A stretch of 64,000 nucleotides of DNA from Flavobacterium sp. 102 (GTDB taxonomy: Bacteria; Bacteroidota; Bacteroidia; Flavobacteriales; Flavobacteriaceae). Shown here piece by piece: positions 54,564 through 63,286 of the stretch. A model generated the notes under the pieces. The model searched no databases and was not told the DNA's origin. It worked only from the letters and a program-made list of their open reading frames with translations. Both the position numbers and the translations under genes were made by a program. Within the stretch, counting starts at the first letter, position 1. The number at the start of each line of letters is the position of its first letter. The stretch lies in contig NZ_RBKX01000001.1 in NCBI RefSeq assembly GCF_003634615.1, positions 2,604,001 to 2,668,000 on the forward strand, written 5' to 3'.

Positions 54564-55658
54564 CTACACATTAAAACGGAAATGCATTACATCACCATCT
54601 TTTACGATGTATTCCTTACCTTCTACTTTGAATTTTCCGGCTTCTTTGGCTTTGGCTTCTGAACCATAAAGCACATAGTCTTCATACGAAATCACTTCGG
54701 CACGGATAAACCCTTTTTCAAAATCGGTGTGAATTACTCCGGCTGCTTTTGGTGCCGTATCGCCTATGTTGATTGTCCAAGCACGAACTTCTTTAACGCC
54801 GGCAGTGAAATAGGTTTGTTGTTTCAATAATTTATAAGCAGCCCGAATTAAAACCGCGGAACCCGGTTCCTTTAAACCTAAATCTTCCAAGAACATTTGA
54901 CGTTCTTCATACGTCTCTAATTCGGTGATATCAGCTTCTGTTCCAACGGCTAAAACGATTACTTCAGCATTTTCGTCTTTAACCAATTCACGAACTAAAT
55001 CAACATATTTATTGCCTGTAGCCGCTGATTCTTCGTCAACATTACAAACATAAAGAACCGGTTTTGTGGTGATTAATTGGAAATCTTCCATCAACGCTTC
55101 TTCGTCGGCATTTTGAGGAATTACTGTTCTTGCTGATTTGGCTTGCAATAAAGCTTCGCGGATTCTGTCTAAGAACGCTTTTTCAACTTGGCCTTCTTTG
55201 TTTCCGGTTTTGGCAGCGCGGTTGACTTTTTCCAAACGTTTTTCAACAGTTTCTAAGTCTTTTAACTGCAATTCGATATCGATGGTTTCTTTGTCGCGAA
55301 TAGGATTCACATTGCCATCAACGTGGATAATATTATCATTGTCAAAACAACGCAAAACGTGTATGATAGCGTTACATTCTCTGATGTTGGCCAAAAATTG
55401 ATTTCCCAAACCTTCGCCTTTACTTGCTCCTTTTACCAATCCGGCGATGTCAACGATATCAACGGTAGCCATTTGAACTCGTTCCGGTTTTACCAATTCT
55501 TCTAATTTGTTGATTCTTGGATCAGGAACGTTTACAACGCCTATGTTTGGCTCAATAGTACAAAACGGAAAATTCGCGCTTTGTGCTTTGGCATTTGATA
55601 AACAATTAAATAAAGTTGATTTCCCTACGTTTGGCAATCCTACAATTCCTGCTTTCAT
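54564..55658 (-). CDS. ychF: Ribosome-binding ATPase YchF
   Basis: A 364-residue Obg-family P-loop protein of the YchF/OLA1 type. P-loop GLPNVGKSTLFN, switch II VDIAGLVKGASKGEGLG, the NVDEE position replacing the usual NKxD (giving ATP preference), and the C-terminal TGS domain are visible. A textbook promoter lies upstream. Confidence 0.97.
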   Translation of the reverse strand: MKAGIVGLPNVGKSTLFNCLSNAKAQSANFPFCTIEPNIGVVNVPDPRINKLEELVKPERVQMATVDIVDIAGLVKGASKGEGLGNQFLANIRECNAIIHVLRCFDNDNIIHVDGNVNPIRDKETIDIELQLKDLETVEKRLEKVNRAAKTGNKEGQVEKAFLDRIREALLQAKSARTVIPQNADEEALMEDFQLITTKPVLYVCNVDEESAATGNKYVDLVRELVKDENAEVIVLAVGTEADITELETYEERQMFLEDLGLKEPGSAVLIRAAYKLLKQQTYFTAGVKEVRAWTINIGDTAPKAAGVIHTDFEKGFIRAEVISYEDYVLYGSEAKAKEAGKFKVEGKEYIVKDGDVMHFRFNV

Positions 55659-55684
55659 ATCAATGTTTTATTATAAAAAGTGTG

Positions 55685-55714
55685 CAAATATAGCGTAATA
55701 AAACCAAGTAACAA
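55685..55714 (-). promoter_or_regulatory. Strong promoter of ychF
   Basis: On the minus strand TTG (55714-55712), a 19-bp spacer and TATATTTG (55692-55685), an exact match to the consensus. The ATG lies 26 bp downstream. Confidence 0.7.
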
Positions 55715-55741
55715 AGTGGATGAAAAAGCAAAAATTTGAAG

Positions 55742-56908
55742 TTAATTTGCTCTGTCTTGCAATTGATTGATGATGGCTTGCTCTTCTTCGGTTGAAGTTA
55801 ATCCCGAGATATCCCAATAAGTGGAAAGAATGGTATTTTTCTTGTTGTAAAGTGTTTTGTCTTTAAAGACTTCGCTTTCTTTGAAGCTGTAATTTTGGTT
55901 GCTGAAATTGGTGGTTACAAAGTAATTTCGGACTTCAATATCGGTAGTTTTATTTTTGTCAATTCGCTCAAAACCAATCTCTTCTTTAGAACTAATTAAA
56001 TAATAATTTTCACCATCTAATCTGTAAATCGTTTTAAATAAAGATTTGTAAATATTCTTGGAACCAACCGCTTTTCTCTCTTTAACATTTGCAATAGTTG
56101 TTGGAGAGATAACGGTGCTTACTTCAATGATAATTTTCTTTTTCCAGTCGTAAATGATTCTAAAGTCATCGCTTAAATCGTCATTATTATCCAATGGCGT
56201 TACTAACATCACATTGTAATCTTGATTGGCAGAATAGCCTTTGATGATAAAGTCAAATTTCTTTTTGGCGACAGCATCCAATATTGGATTCAAATATTTG
56301 AAATTGTAATAATTCTGCATGATGTCGTTGAGATTGTACCCTAAGACATCAGAGTTAATTTGGTCAAATACCAAACCATATGACCTGTTTTGTTCTACTA
56401 AAATATTGCTTTTAAAGTTTTTTTCTTTGCCGAATAATTGGAAATTCATCAAACCATCATTGTAATAAGCATAATTGCCATCCATTTTGAAAAACTCTCT
56501 GGAATAGACTTTTAATCGCGCCGGAACCGTAAGTTTTTTGACTGAATTTGCAACTATACTTTTCAATATTTTTTGCGGATGTTGTTTGGTGACAATAATT
56601 TCATCCAAATCATTGACATTGCTTTTCAAGTAAATCGTATTATCAGTCTTCAGTAAAGCCGATGAACGCACTGTTACTTTTGCATAAGAAGAATGCGTAA
56701 CCTGAATATTTGAGGAACCATTTAGAACAAAAGCCACCTTTCCTTCAGCATTACTCAATAAAGTCTGTTTGGTTTTTATAATGTAAACCGTAACGTCCTC
56801 AATAGGAAGATTGGTTAAAGCGTCTTTCAATATCAATGTCTTCTCAACAGATTGAGCGTATATTGAAACACTAAAAGCTAATAAAAACAGCAGGTAAAGT
56901 TGCTTCAT
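55742..56908 (-). CDS. Exported protein with carboxypeptidase-regulatory-like domain
   Basis: A 388-residue protein with signal peptide ending near FSVSIYAQ. Residues 20-95 are a CarboxypepD_reg-like beta-sandwich (ALTNLPIEDVTVYI), followed by DEIIVTKQHPQKILKSIV, a stretch seen in this Bacteroidota family. The rest is beta-rich. It has no TonB receptor barrel. Start 56908 is favoured as it begins the signal peptide. Confidence 0.83.
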   Translation of the reverse strand: MKQLYLLFLLAFSVSIYAQSVEKTLILKDALTNLPIEDVTVYIIKTKQTLLSNAEGKVAFVLNGSSNIQVTHSSYAKVTVRSSALLKTDNTIYLKSNVNDLDEIIVTKQHPQKILKSIVANSVKKLTVPARLKVYSREFFKMDGNYAYYNDGLMNFQLFGKEKNFKSNILVEQNRSYGLVFDQINSDVLGYNLNDIMQNYYNFKYLNPILDAVAKKKFDFIIKGYSANQDYNVMLVTPLDNNDDLSDDFRIIYDWKKKIIIEVSTVISPTTIANVKERKAVGSKNIYKSLFKTIYRLDGENYYLISSKEEIGFERIDKNKTTDIEVRNYFVTTNFSNQNYSFKESEVFKDKTLYNKKNTILSTYWDISGLTSTEEEQAIINQLQDRAN

Positions 56909-57189
56909 CCTTAGACTAGGTTTGAACAAATTTAGTAAAATTTCATTTTAAATTGATAATACACCATCGTGATGGTTAAATAATTAAAAATAAATTTATT
57001 GAGATTGTTAAAAAAGTTTGACGTAATCACATTGTATCCGATAAACCACTTTAACCTCATAAAAAAACAGATTATAATTTTCAACACTGATTTTATGATT
57101 ATCCTATAACATTTAGAAAGAATTATGTAACACAAAAGAACTCGTTAAGAATTAAATTTGTAATGTACAAACCAATAAAACAAATGATT

Positions 57190-57726
57190 ATGAAAGCTAT
57201 AGTAATAAGTATACTAGCTTTGTTATTATCTATTAATAGCCAAGCGCAAAACACAAATAAAAAATCCGAAGTTAAAACCACCACCACAACTGTAAAAGAT
57301 TCTGATGGTGTGAAAAAAATTGTAAAAACTGAAGAAACTAAAGAAACACAGAAAATTAAATTAGAACAAGAAAAAAACAACACCTTAAATATTCCAACGA
57401 AACCGAGCCAAGTTGATGTTACTACTAAAACACAAGTTTCTGTCGATGGTGTGACTAAATTTGTTGATGTTGACCGTTCAGCATATTACACTTACAACGG
57501 ACAAAAATATCAGGTTGCTATTGACAATAGCGGTTATACAATGACGTTGCCTGATGCCAATGAAAAAACGATTTTAAGAAGAACTTCCAATAACAATTAT
57601 ATTTTTAAAAACAAGGACAAACTCTCTGTTGGTTATTTCGATACCGAAGGAAACCTAGTGGTAGAAACCTACGACGAAAAAACAGACACAGTAGTTCTTG
57701 AAAAATATATTGTTGTGAAGCCTTAA
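57190..57726 (+). CDS. Exported protein of unknown function
   Basis: A 178-residue secreted protein with signal peptide (AIVISILALLLSINSQAQ) followed by a Lys/Thr-rich low-complexity part (SEVKTTTTTVKDSDGVKK) and a beta-rich C-terminal domain (YYTYNGQKYQVAIDNSGY). No known family. Terminated by a hairpin before the ferredoxin. Confidence 0.78.
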   Translation: MKAIVISILALLLSINSQAQNTNKKSEVKTTTTTVKDSDGVKKIVKTEETKETQKIKLEQEKNNTLNIPTKPSQVDVTTKTQVSVDGVTKFVDVDRSAYYTYNGQKYQVAIDNSGYTMTLPDANEKTILRRTSNNNYIFKNKDKLSVGYFDTEGNLVVETYDEKTDTVVLEKYIVVKP

Positions 57727-57748
57727 TATAATTCATGTTTTGTTAGGG

Positions 57749-57773
57749 AAGCCCGGGCTAAATGCTTGGGCTT
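57749..57773 (+). terminator. Terminator of the secreted-protein gene
   Basis: Stem AAGCCC and GGGCTT, 13-nt loop, then eight T. Confidence 0.7.
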
Positions 57774-57800
57774 TTTTTTGAGATTTCACGGAATAAAAAA

Positions 57801-57820
57801 AACCTCAATAACTTGAGGTT
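57801..57820. terminator. Bidirectional terminator before the ferredoxin gene
   Basis: Stem AACCTCAA and TTGAGGTT with loop TAAC, with A/T runs on both sides. It lies just past the ferredoxin stop on the minus strand. Confidence 0.87.
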
Positions 57821-57827
57821 TTTTTTA

Positions 57828-58178
57828 TTATTCGTTGTGTAAAAAAGATTGTCGGTTGAGCAACGTTTCTTCACTTTCCACATGATTGTCATCAGGAATA
57901 CAACAATCCACCGGACAAACTGCCGCACATTGTGGTTCTTCGTGGAAACCTTTACATTCGGTACATTTTCCAGGCACTATATAATAGATATCGTCAGAAA
58001 TTGGAGTTTGCGCTGCATCAGAGTCAACTTCGGTTCCATCAGGTAAAATGACTTTACCTTTTAATTTGGTTCCGTCTTTATAACGCCAATCATCAGCACC
58101 TTCGTAAATAGCAGTATTAGGACATTCCGGTTCACATGCACCACAGTTGATACATTCGTCAGTTATTATGATAGCCAT
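57828..58178 (-). CDS. 4Fe-4S dicluster ferredoxin
   Basis: A 116-residue ferredoxin with two cluster motifs: [15 protein letters not shown] and [13 protein letters not shown] followed by [10 protein letters not shown]. All eight cluster cysteines are present, plus one extra. It transfers electrons in the cytoplasm. It is divergent from the acyl-CoA reductase gene, the usual Bacteroidota arrangement. A 35-residue acidic insert between the clusters is typical of this clade. Confidence 0.96.
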   Translation of the reverse strand: MAIIITDECINCGACEPECPNTAIYEGADDWRYKDGTKLKGKVILPDGTEVDSDAAQTPISDDIYYIVPGKCTECKGFHEEPQCAAVCPVDCCIPDDNHVESEETLLNRQSFLHNE

Positions 58179-58262
58179 ATTTTATATGCTTTATGCTGTA
58201 AGCAAAATGCTATAAGCTTTTATTAATTAAAGTATTATTAAGTGCTTAATGCTTAAAGCGTA

Positions 58263-58291
58263 TTGCTTAAAGCCAAAAAACCTTATTTTTG
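58263..58291 (+). promoter_or_regulatory. Promoter of the acyl-CoA reductase gene
   Basis: TTG at 58263-58265, an 18-bp spacer and an exact TATTTTTG at 58284-58291. It excludes the in-frame TTG at 58263 as start codon. Confidence 0.6.
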
Positions 58292-58331
58292 CGCAAAATT
58301 ACAATCAAAACCATTCATAAACAAGCTACTG

Positions 58332-59390
58332 ATGTTACAAATCGAGAAAAAAAAATGTTTTATTGAATTAGGGAAGTTTTTAAGCCAATTCTCTTTGGAA
58401 CAAAACCATAAAAATGAAGCGGTTCTTCATAACGATTTATTCTTCGATAGATTTGTAGATTTGATCCAGTTGTCGCAATCACACAATGGTTGGTTTACCC
58501 CGGAACAAGTTTATCATTCAGTTCAATCATGGGCTAAAGCTTTGCAAGAAGACAATTTAAAACAATGGTTGTCTAAATACGATTTCTCGAAAGTACAGCC
58601 AAAAACTGTTGGATTAATTCTAGCCGGAAATATTCCGCTGGTTGGATTTCACGATTTTCTTTCCGTATTAATTTCGGGTCATAAAGTTTTAGTGAAAACT
58701 TCTTCCAATGACCAACATTTAATCAAGTTTTTAGCTAAATATCTTGTCGCAGTCAATGCTGAAATAGAAAATTACATCACATTTACCGATGGCAAGTTGG
58801 AAAACTTTGATGCCGTAATCGCTACCGGAAGCAACAACACCGCTCGTTATTTTGAATTTTACTTCAAAGATAAGCCGAGTATTATTCGTAAAAACAGAAA
58901 CTCAGTCGCACTTCTAACCGGAAATGAAACCCAAGAAGATTTAATGAATTTAGGAGAAGATATTTTCCGCTACTTTGGTTTAGGATGCAGAAATGTGTCC
59001 AAATTATTTGTCCCAAAAGAATACGACTTCCAACCTTTTTTTCAGGCGATTTATGAATACAAAGACGTAATATTTTATGAAAAATATTCTAACAATTACG
59101 ACTACAACAAAGCCGTTTTCTTAATGAGTAACTTTAAGTTATTGGACAATGAATTCTTAACTTTAAAAGAAGATACCAGTTACGCCTCGCCTATTTCCTC
59201 AGTGTTTTATGAATACTATGAAAACTTGGAAGACATTAAAAAGCAATTGGAAAACGATGCGGATCAAATTCAATGTGTTGTTTCTAATAATCTGATTCCC
59301 AATTCGATTCCGTTTGGTAAAACCCAACAACCGGAACTTTGGGATTATGCTGACAATATCGATACTTTAACTTTTTTATCGACAATTTAA
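58332..59390 (+). CDS. Acyl-CoA reductase (LuxC-like)
   Basis: A 352-residue enzyme resembling the LuxC fatty-acid reductase and aldehyde dehydrogenase-like superfamily. The segments GLILAGNIPLVGFHDFLSVL and GLGCRNVSKLFVPKEY are characteristic. LuxC is NADPH-dependent and reduces acyl groups to aldehydes. No luciferase or luxD/E gene is present, so light production is not implied. Start is 58332 from the promoter position. Confidence 0.92.
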   Translation: MLQIEKKKCFIELGKFLSQFSLEQNHKNEAVLHNDLFFDRFVDLIQLSQSHNGWFTPEQVYHSVQSWAKALQEDNLKQWLSKYDFSKVQPKTVGLILAGNIPLVGFHDFLSVLISGHKVLVKTSSNDQHLIKFLAKYLVAVNAEIENYITFTDGKLENFDAVIATGSNNTARYFEFYFKDKPSIIRKNRNSVALLTGNETQEDLMNLGEDIFRYFGLGCRNVSKLFVPKEYDFQPFFQAIYEYKDVIFYEKYSNNYDYNKAVFLMSNFKLLDNEFLTLKEDTSYASPISSVFYEYYENLEDIKKQLENDADQIQCVVSNNLIPNSIPFGKTQQPELWDYADNIDTLTFLSTI

Positions 59391-59421
59391 TTCCTACATT
59401 TACTATCTAAACTTGTAGGTT

Positions 59422-60831
59422 ATGAAAAAAATTATCTTTTGCTTTTTGCTATTATTGGTCCAAGTAATTTTTGCTCAGATAGTTTTAACTCCTTTCACAG
59501 CGGATATTCCTTCAAGTAGCTTTACAAGTTCTCTTGATGCTTTTGGCAATGAAATAGTAGTTTCTGCTAACTACCCATTAGATATTTCTCAAAGAAGGTT
59601 TTTTGTCTTTGAAAAAAATGGCAACATAATTAGCCAAGAGACTTTCTTCACTCCTTATGACGTCGCTCCTTATGACAGTTTTGGTGATAATATATCCATA
59701 AACAATGACTTCATTGCAGCCAGCTCGAGATTAAATGATCAAGTAGCATCGAATGCCGGAGCTGTTTATATGTATAGAAAAGTGGATGGCGATTGGATGT
59801 TTTTTCAAAAGATAACTGCCTTTGATGGTGTGGCGGATGATTACTTTGGTTCTGATGTTAAAGTTATTGGAAACCAACTTTTTGTAAGTGCAATTAATAA
59901 TGAACCTATCGGACAACCAACTTCTACCAATAGTGGTGCTGTATACGTATATCATTTCGATGGTGCCAGCTGGATTTATTCACAAAAAATAACAATTAGT
60001 GGGAGTTATCAATTTGGAATTAAAATGAGAGTTTCTGACAGTAAACTTGTAGTGGCTTCAGCTTCAAGTTTTGGGACAGCCTATTTGCATACGTATCACT
60101 ACAATGCAAACACTTGGAACTTTTCATCCTCAATTACTCCAGTCAATCCAATCAACGAATCTATAAGTGATTTTGATTTGGATAACAATCAGCTTTTTAT
60201 TTTACCATTCAACGCTATGGCTTCCAGTATATATGTCTACGACGATATTGCGAACAACTGGAGTTTAAACACTACAATCACGCCATTAAATTACAATGAA
60301 AAAATGGCCACAAATTTTAAGGTTAAAAATGATATTATGTTTGTTAGTCTTAATTTCCATGCGTTGCTCTATACTTCCAAAACTCCTGTGTCAGTGTATA
60401 GAAAAATAAATGACAACTGGACTTTCCAAGAACTAATTTATGGAGAAGGCCCATTTGAACAAGAAGATGCTTTTGGTACTCAAATTGCTATTACGGATGA
60501 TATTGTAGTAATTGGTGCTCCTACAGAGCAATTGCCTTCGGCTTTTAGTGGACGTGCTTACACTTTTGATGTAACTTTAGGAATTAACGAAAACACATTG
60601 AATGACTTAAAAGCATACCCTAATCCAACTTCCCACCTAGTTCATTTGACTAGCAATTTAGCGGAAAACATAAGTACTATAGGTATTTATCAGTTAGATG
60701 GAAAGCTGATGAAAACAATTAATTATTTGCAAAGTCCAATTTCTTTCAAAGAATTCCAAAATGGAGTATATCTTTTAAAAGTAACTATGGCCAACGGTTC
60801 TTACACTTGTAAAAGAATTGTAAAGATTTAA
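59422..60831 (+). CDS. Secreted beta-propeller protein with T9SS sorting domain
   Basis: A 469-residue secreted protein with signal peptide (IIFCFLLLLVQVIFAQ), FG-GAP-like repeats in the middle (GAVYMYRKVDGDWMFFQK; GAVYVYHFDGASWIYSQK) and a type A T9SS sorting domain at the end (LKAYPNPTSHLVHLTS, GVYLLKVTMANGSYTCKRIV). It is exported through the type IX secretion system. Ligand or function is unknown. Confidence 0.92.
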   Translation: MKKIIFCFLLLLVQVIFAQIVLTPFTADIPSSSFTSSLDAFGNEIVVSANYPLDISQRRFFVFEKNGNIISQETFFTPYDVAPYDSFGDNISINNDFIAASSRLNDQVASNAGAVYMYRKVDGDWMFFQKITAFDGVADDYFGSDVKVIGNQLFVSAINNEPIGQPTSTNSGAVYVYHFDGASWIYSQKITISGSYQFGIKMRVSDSKLVVASASSFGTAYLHTYHYNANTWNFSSSITPVNPINESISDFDLDNNQLFILPFNAMASSIYVYDDIANNWSLNTTITPLNYNEKMATNFKVKNDIMFVSLNFHALLYTSKTPVSVYRKINDNWTFQELIYGEGPFEQEDAFGTQIAITDDIVVIGAPTEQLPSAFSGRAYTFDVTLGINENTLNDLKAYPNPTSHLVHLTSNLAENISTIGIYQLDGKLMKTINYLQSPISFKEFQNGVYLLKVTMANGSYTCKRIVKI

Positions 60832-60973
60832 ACTGCTATTTTAAATTATTGTCAATAATTGTTATAAACTAAAACGTTTTCGTTAATAACATAGGCTTAT
60901 TATTGCGGAATTCTAACGGCATATTTTAGCCCTATTTCCGTAATTTGCACTATAATTTTTTTGAAAATCCATC

Positions 60974-62071
60974 ATGAAAAAACACAATTACAGCGCCGGA
61001 CCGTGTATTCTTCCACAAGAAGTTTTTGAAAAATCTGCTCAAGCGGTTTTAAATTTCAACAACTCGGGCTTGTCCTTATTGGAAATGTCACACCGCAGCA
61101 AAGATTTTGTAGCCGTAATGGATGAAGTAAGAGCTTTGGTTTTAGAGCTTTTAGGTTTGGAAGGCAAAGGCTACCAAGCATTGTTTTTGCAAGGTGGCGC
61201 GAGTTTGGAATTCTTAATGGTACCTTATAACTTAATGAAAGTCGATGGCAAAGCCGCTTATTTAGATACCGGAACTTGGGCGAACAATGCGATTAAAGAA
61301 GCTAAATTATTTGGAGAAACAGTTGTCGTTGGTTCTTCCAAAGAAGACAATTACAATCATATTCCAACCGATTATACCATTCCTGCTGATGCGAGTTATT
61401 TCCATTGCACGAGTAACAATACCATTTTTGGGACGCAAATGAAGTCATTCCCAAAAACCGATATTCCGGTGGTTTGTGATATGAGTTCGGATATTTTTTC
61501 ACGCACTTTAGATTTTACACAGTTTGACTTAATTTATGCCGGTGCTCAGAAAAATATGGGCGCAGCCGGTGCAACATTGGTTGTGGTAAAAGAAGAAATC
61601 TTGGGTAAATCAGGCAGAACGATCCCGAGTATTTTGGATTATGAGAAACATATTAAAGCCGAAAGCATGTACAATACGCCTGCCGTTTTTGCGGTTTACA
61701 CTTGTCTGTTGACTTTACAATGGCTAAAAAAACAAGGCGGTATTGCAGCGATTGAAAAAATTAATGAAGCGAAAGCCAATTTACTCTACACAGAAATCGA
61801 CAGAAATCCGTTGTTCATTGGAACTGCAAATCCAGCGGACAGAAGTTTTATGAATGCGACTTTCCTTTTGGTCAATCCTGAACATCAAGAAACGTTTGAC
61901 AAAATGTGGAAAGCAGCCGGAATCTCAGGTTTACCGGGACATCGTTCTGTTGGCGGCTACCGCGCTTCTATGTACAATGCGTTATCGTTAGAAAGCGTTC
62001 AAGTTTTAGTTGATGTGATGAAGGAATTGGAAACGGTTTACAGCAATCAGTCGCAATTAGCAGAAAAATAG
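60974..62071 (+). CDS. serC: Phosphoserine aminotransferase
   Basis: A 365-residue PLP aminotransferase that makes phosphoserine from phosphohydroxypyruvate and glutamate. The start is KHNYSAGPCILPQEV, the PLP Lys is in IYAGAQKNMGAAGATLV, and PGHRSVGGYRASMYNAL is the C-terminal signature. All are intact. serA follows 125 bp downstream. Confidence 0.97.
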   Translation: MKKHNYSAGPCILPQEVFEKSAQAVLNFNNSGLSLLEMSHRSKDFVAVMDEVRALVLELLGLEGKGYQALFLQGGASLEFLMVPYNLMKVDGKAAYLDTGTWANNAIKEAKLFGETVVVGSSKEDNYNHIPTDYTIPADASYFHCTSNNTIFGTQMKSFPKTDIPVVCDMSSDIFSRTLDFTQFDLIYAGAQKNMGAAGATLVVVKEEILGKSGRTIPSILDYEKHIKAESMYNTPAVFAVYTCLLTLQWLKKQGGIAAIEKINEAKANLLYTEIDRNPLFIGTANPADRSFMNATFLLVNPEHQETFDKMWKAAGISGLPGHRSVGGYRASMYNALSLESVQVLVDVMKELETVYSNQSQLAEK

Positions 62072-62086
62072 CCCCGATTGCAGCAA

Positions 62087-62149
62087 GTATCCTTTTTTTT
62101 TTGAGGGAAAGCCTCTCGACTGCGCTCGAGGTGACAAAAAAAAAGATAC
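62087..62149. repeat. Dispersed hairpin element, copy 3, between serC and serA
   Basis: GTATC plus a T run and A run plus GATAC form the arms; the loop contains CTCTCGACTGCGCTCGAGGT. Same family as the elements at 21974 and 41411. It could act as an attenuating hairpin between serC and serA (inference). Confidence 0.7.
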
Positions 62150-62196
62150 TGCGAAAAGCGGGACACGAGCTCCTAAAAAATTACAAATTATAAACA

Positions 62197-63159
62197 ATGA
62201 AAGTATTAGCCAACGACGGAATTTCAAAAAGCGGCATTCAAGCTTTAGAAAAAGGTGGTTTTGAAGTGATCACAACCAAAGTAGCGCAAGAGCAAGTAGC
62301 CAATTATGTCAACGCCAATAACATTTCGGTGGTTTTGGTGCGCAGTGCTACGAAAGTTAGAAAAGATATTATTGATGCATGTCCGGGATTGAAAATCATT
62401 GGTCGCGGCGGTGTTGGTATGGACAATATTGATGTAGATTATGCTCGCAGTAAAGGGGTTCATGTAATCAACACGCCGGCTTCTTCTTCGGAAAGTGTGG
62501 CCGAATTGGTGTTTGCGCATTTGTTTACGGGCGTGAGATTTTTACATGATTCGAACAGAAACATGCCTTTAGAAGGTGATACCAACTTTGACGGTTTGAA
62601 AAAAGCGTATGCTAACGGAATTGAATTGCGTGGCAAAACTTTAGGGATTATTGGTTTTGGAAGAATTGGTCAGGCTGTCGCCAAAATGGCGCTTGGTTTA
62701 GGCATGAAAGTCATTGCTGCCGATAAATATGTTGACAAAGCGGAAGTAAAAGTAGATTTTTACAATGGTCAGTTTATCAATGTAGAATTTGAAACCGAAC
62801 CTTTAGAAGATGTGATCAAACATTCCGATTTTATTACGCTTCACGTTCCGGCGCAAGATGGTTATGTTATTGGCAAATCCGAATTTGAATTGATGAAAGA
62901 AGGCGTTGGTATTGTAAACTGCGCTCGCGGTGGAGTAATTGACGAAGTGGCTTTGGTAGAAGCTTTAGATTCGGATAAAGTATTGTTTGCCGGTTTAGAT
63001 GTTTTTGAAAACGAACCAACTCCGGAAATTCAAATCCTGATGCACACGAAAATTTCGTTGACACCACATATTGGTGCTGCGACTTTAGAAGCACAAGACC
63101 GAATCGGGACTGAATTAGCAGAACAAATTATCAGTTTGTTGAAATCGGAGAAAGTTTAA
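62197..63159 (+). CDS. serA: D-3-phosphoglycerate dehydrogenase, short type
   Basis: A 320-residue NAD-dependent dehydrogenase that begins serine synthesis. The Rossmann motif is GIIGFGRIGQAVAKM, with catalytic Arg in NCARGGVIDEVALVEAL, Glu in FENEPTPE and His in LTPHIGAATLEAQ. It lacks the C-terminal ACT domain, so feedback by serine through ACT is not expected. Confidence 0.96.
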   Translation: MKVLANDGISKSGIQALEKGGFEVITTKVAQEQVANYVNANNISVVLVRSATKVRKDIIDACPGLKIIGRGGVGMDNIDVDYARSKGVHVINTPASSSESVAELVFAHLFTGVRFLHDSNRNMPLEGDTNFDGLKKAYANGIELRGKTLGIIGFGRIGQAVAKMALGLGMKVIAADKYVDKAEVKVDFYNGQFINVEFETEPLEDVIKHSDFITLHVPAQDGYVIGKSEFELMKEGVGIVNCARGGVIDEVALVEALDSDKVLFAGLDVFENEPTPEIQILMHTKISLTPHIGAATLEAQDRIGTELAEQIISLLKSEKV

Positions 63160-63179
63160 GACGTGAAAATATATTTTGA

Positions 63180-63199
63180 GCCACACTGAAAAGTGTGGC
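63180..63199 (+). terminator. Terminator of the serC-serA region
   Basis: Stem GCCACACT and AGTGTGGC with loop GAAA, followed by six T. Confidence 0.88.
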
Positions 63200-63286
63200 T
63201 TTTTTGTATATCCTTAAAAAAATGTCATAATAAAAACCAAGATTAATTTGTTCTCGTAAATGAGGAAAACAAAAAACATTTTTATT

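Noticed and set aside
57123..57383. 86-residue antisense frame with hydrophobic residues
   Set aside because: Opposite a real signal-peptide-bearing gene; the hydrophobicity is a by-product of the complementary strand.
58332..59390. Bioluminescence (lux) operon
   Set aside because: Only a LuxC-like reductase is present, without luciferase, luxD or luxE; the gene belongs to the usual ferredoxin-serC neighbourhood.
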